Positions 5,782 through 5,995 of a stretch of DNA of 5,995 nt are shown in pieces. The first letter of the stretch is position 1. Each line of letters begins with the position of its first letter. The notes below the pieces were generated by a model, which did no database searches, was not told the origin of the DNA, and worked only from the letters and a program-made list of their open reading frames with translations. The stretch is from Desulfovibrio sp. (GTDB lineage: Bacteria; Desulfobacterota; Desulfovibrionia; Desulfovibrionales; Desulfovibrionaceae). The DNA is taken from positions 1-5,995 of the forward strand of contig JAIRTI010000155.1 of the NCBI GenBank assembly GCA_031255035.1, written 5' to 3'. Position numbers and translations under genes: made by a program.

Positions 5782-5995
5782 GACCAGCTTGTTAAGTGAA
5801 GAAAGGGCGGAAAGCCTGATTCTTCTTTCCGCCCTGCAACACTATTTGTATTGCCCCCGGCAGTGCGCGCTGATTCACCTGGACCAGGCTTGGGAAGAAA
5901 ACCTCTTCACAGCCGAAGGCCGGGTGCTGCACACAAAGGCCGATGCCGGCCAGCGTGAAAGCCGTGGCAGCATGCGCACGGAAACCGGCGTGCTG
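5768..5995 (+). CDS. cas4: Cas4, CRISPR adaptation nuclease, 5' part only (runs off the window)
   Basis: Cas4 is a RecB-family, iron-sulfur nuclease that trims new spacers and checks their PAM together with Cas1-Cas2. The visible 76 codons are open to the window end. They contain the hallmark stretch LSALQHYLYCPRQCALIHL (residues 20-38), with Cys29 the likely first iron-sulfur ligand, and then FTAEGRVLH (47-55), where His55 is the usual first metal ligand of the nuclease. The remaining acidic, Lys and Cys ligands would lie beyond the window. The start is less certain than the identity: ATG 5768 overlaps the cas7 end by 14 bases and has only a weak AGGG at 5753-5756, so coupling to cas7 translation is likely. 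TTG 5789, just after the cas7 stop, is an alternative with no better binding site. Its position after cas7 is standard for type I-C, with cas1 and cas2 expected next. Confidence 0.9.
   Translation, partial: MKPCETSLLSEERAESLILLSALQHYLYCPRQCALIHLDQAWEENLFTAEGRVLHTKADAGQRESRGSMRTETGVL
5804..5835 (+). other. Perfect 11-bp stem-loop just after the cas7 stop, inside cas4
   Basis: AGGGCGGAAAG (5804-5814) pairs without mismatch to CTTTCCGCCCT (5825-5835) around a 10-base loop, 23 bases after the cas7 stop. No T run follows, so it is not a classic intrinsic terminator. It lies within the cas4 reading frame. An overlapping alternative pairing, GAAGAA (5798-5803) with TTCTTC (5820-5825), would exclude part of the main stem. 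Possible roles are protecting the 3' end of the interference message, partly stopping transcription, or making cas4 translation depend on ribosomes arriving from cas7. The structure is visible; the role is inference. Confidence 0.55.

Overview
The window carries most of a type I-C (Dvulg subtype) CRISPR-Cas operon, all on the + strand, in the order cas3 - cas5c - cas8c (with an internal cas11c start) - cas7 - cas4. The cas4 gene is cut off by the window end; cas1, cas2 and the repeat array would be expected further downstream and are not in this sequence. The DNA is fairly GC-rich, with many GCC, GGC and CTT/TTT codons. The proteins read like those of Desulfovibrio and relatives (Desulfobacterota), the group in which this subtype was first named. 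That assignment is recalled family resemblance and codon style, not a database match, so it is moderately confident at best.

Layout: positions 1-204 hold no gene I can support. They include a short palindrome near 42-58, then a locally AT-richer stretch (about 61-140) that probably carries the operon promoter. The cas3 gene probably starts at a TTG at 205, behind a good ribosome binding site, although its frame stays open to the window edge. A 37-base gap with a strong ribosome binding site leads to cas5c (2540-3196). The cas5c stop overlaps the cas8c start as ATGA (3193-3196). Inside cas8c, an in-frame ATG at 4561 sits behind its own AAGGAG and would yield the separate small subunit Cas11c (117 residues). 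Three bases separate the cas8c stop from cas7 (4918-5781). The best cas4 start (ATG 5768) lies inside the end of cas7, and just after the cas7 stop there is a perfect 11-bp hairpin (5804-5835) inside the cas4 coding sequence.

How it works together: Cas5c cuts the precursor CRISPR RNA and caps the guide 5' end; several Cas7 copies form the backbone along the guide; Cas8c recognises the PAM and starts unwinding; Cas11c lines the belly of the complex. The assembled Cascade then recruits Cas3, which nicks and degrades the target DNA. Cas4 belongs to the adaptation module with Cas1-Cas2. All key motifs I could check in these genes are present and no frameshift or internal stop is seen, so the interference part looks intact.

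The system itself is a known one. The points worth a second look are the hidden Cas11c start, the hairpin at the interference/adaptation boundary, a Tyr-to-His change at a position recalled as catalytic in Bacillus halodurans Cas5d, and the non-ATG start of cas3.
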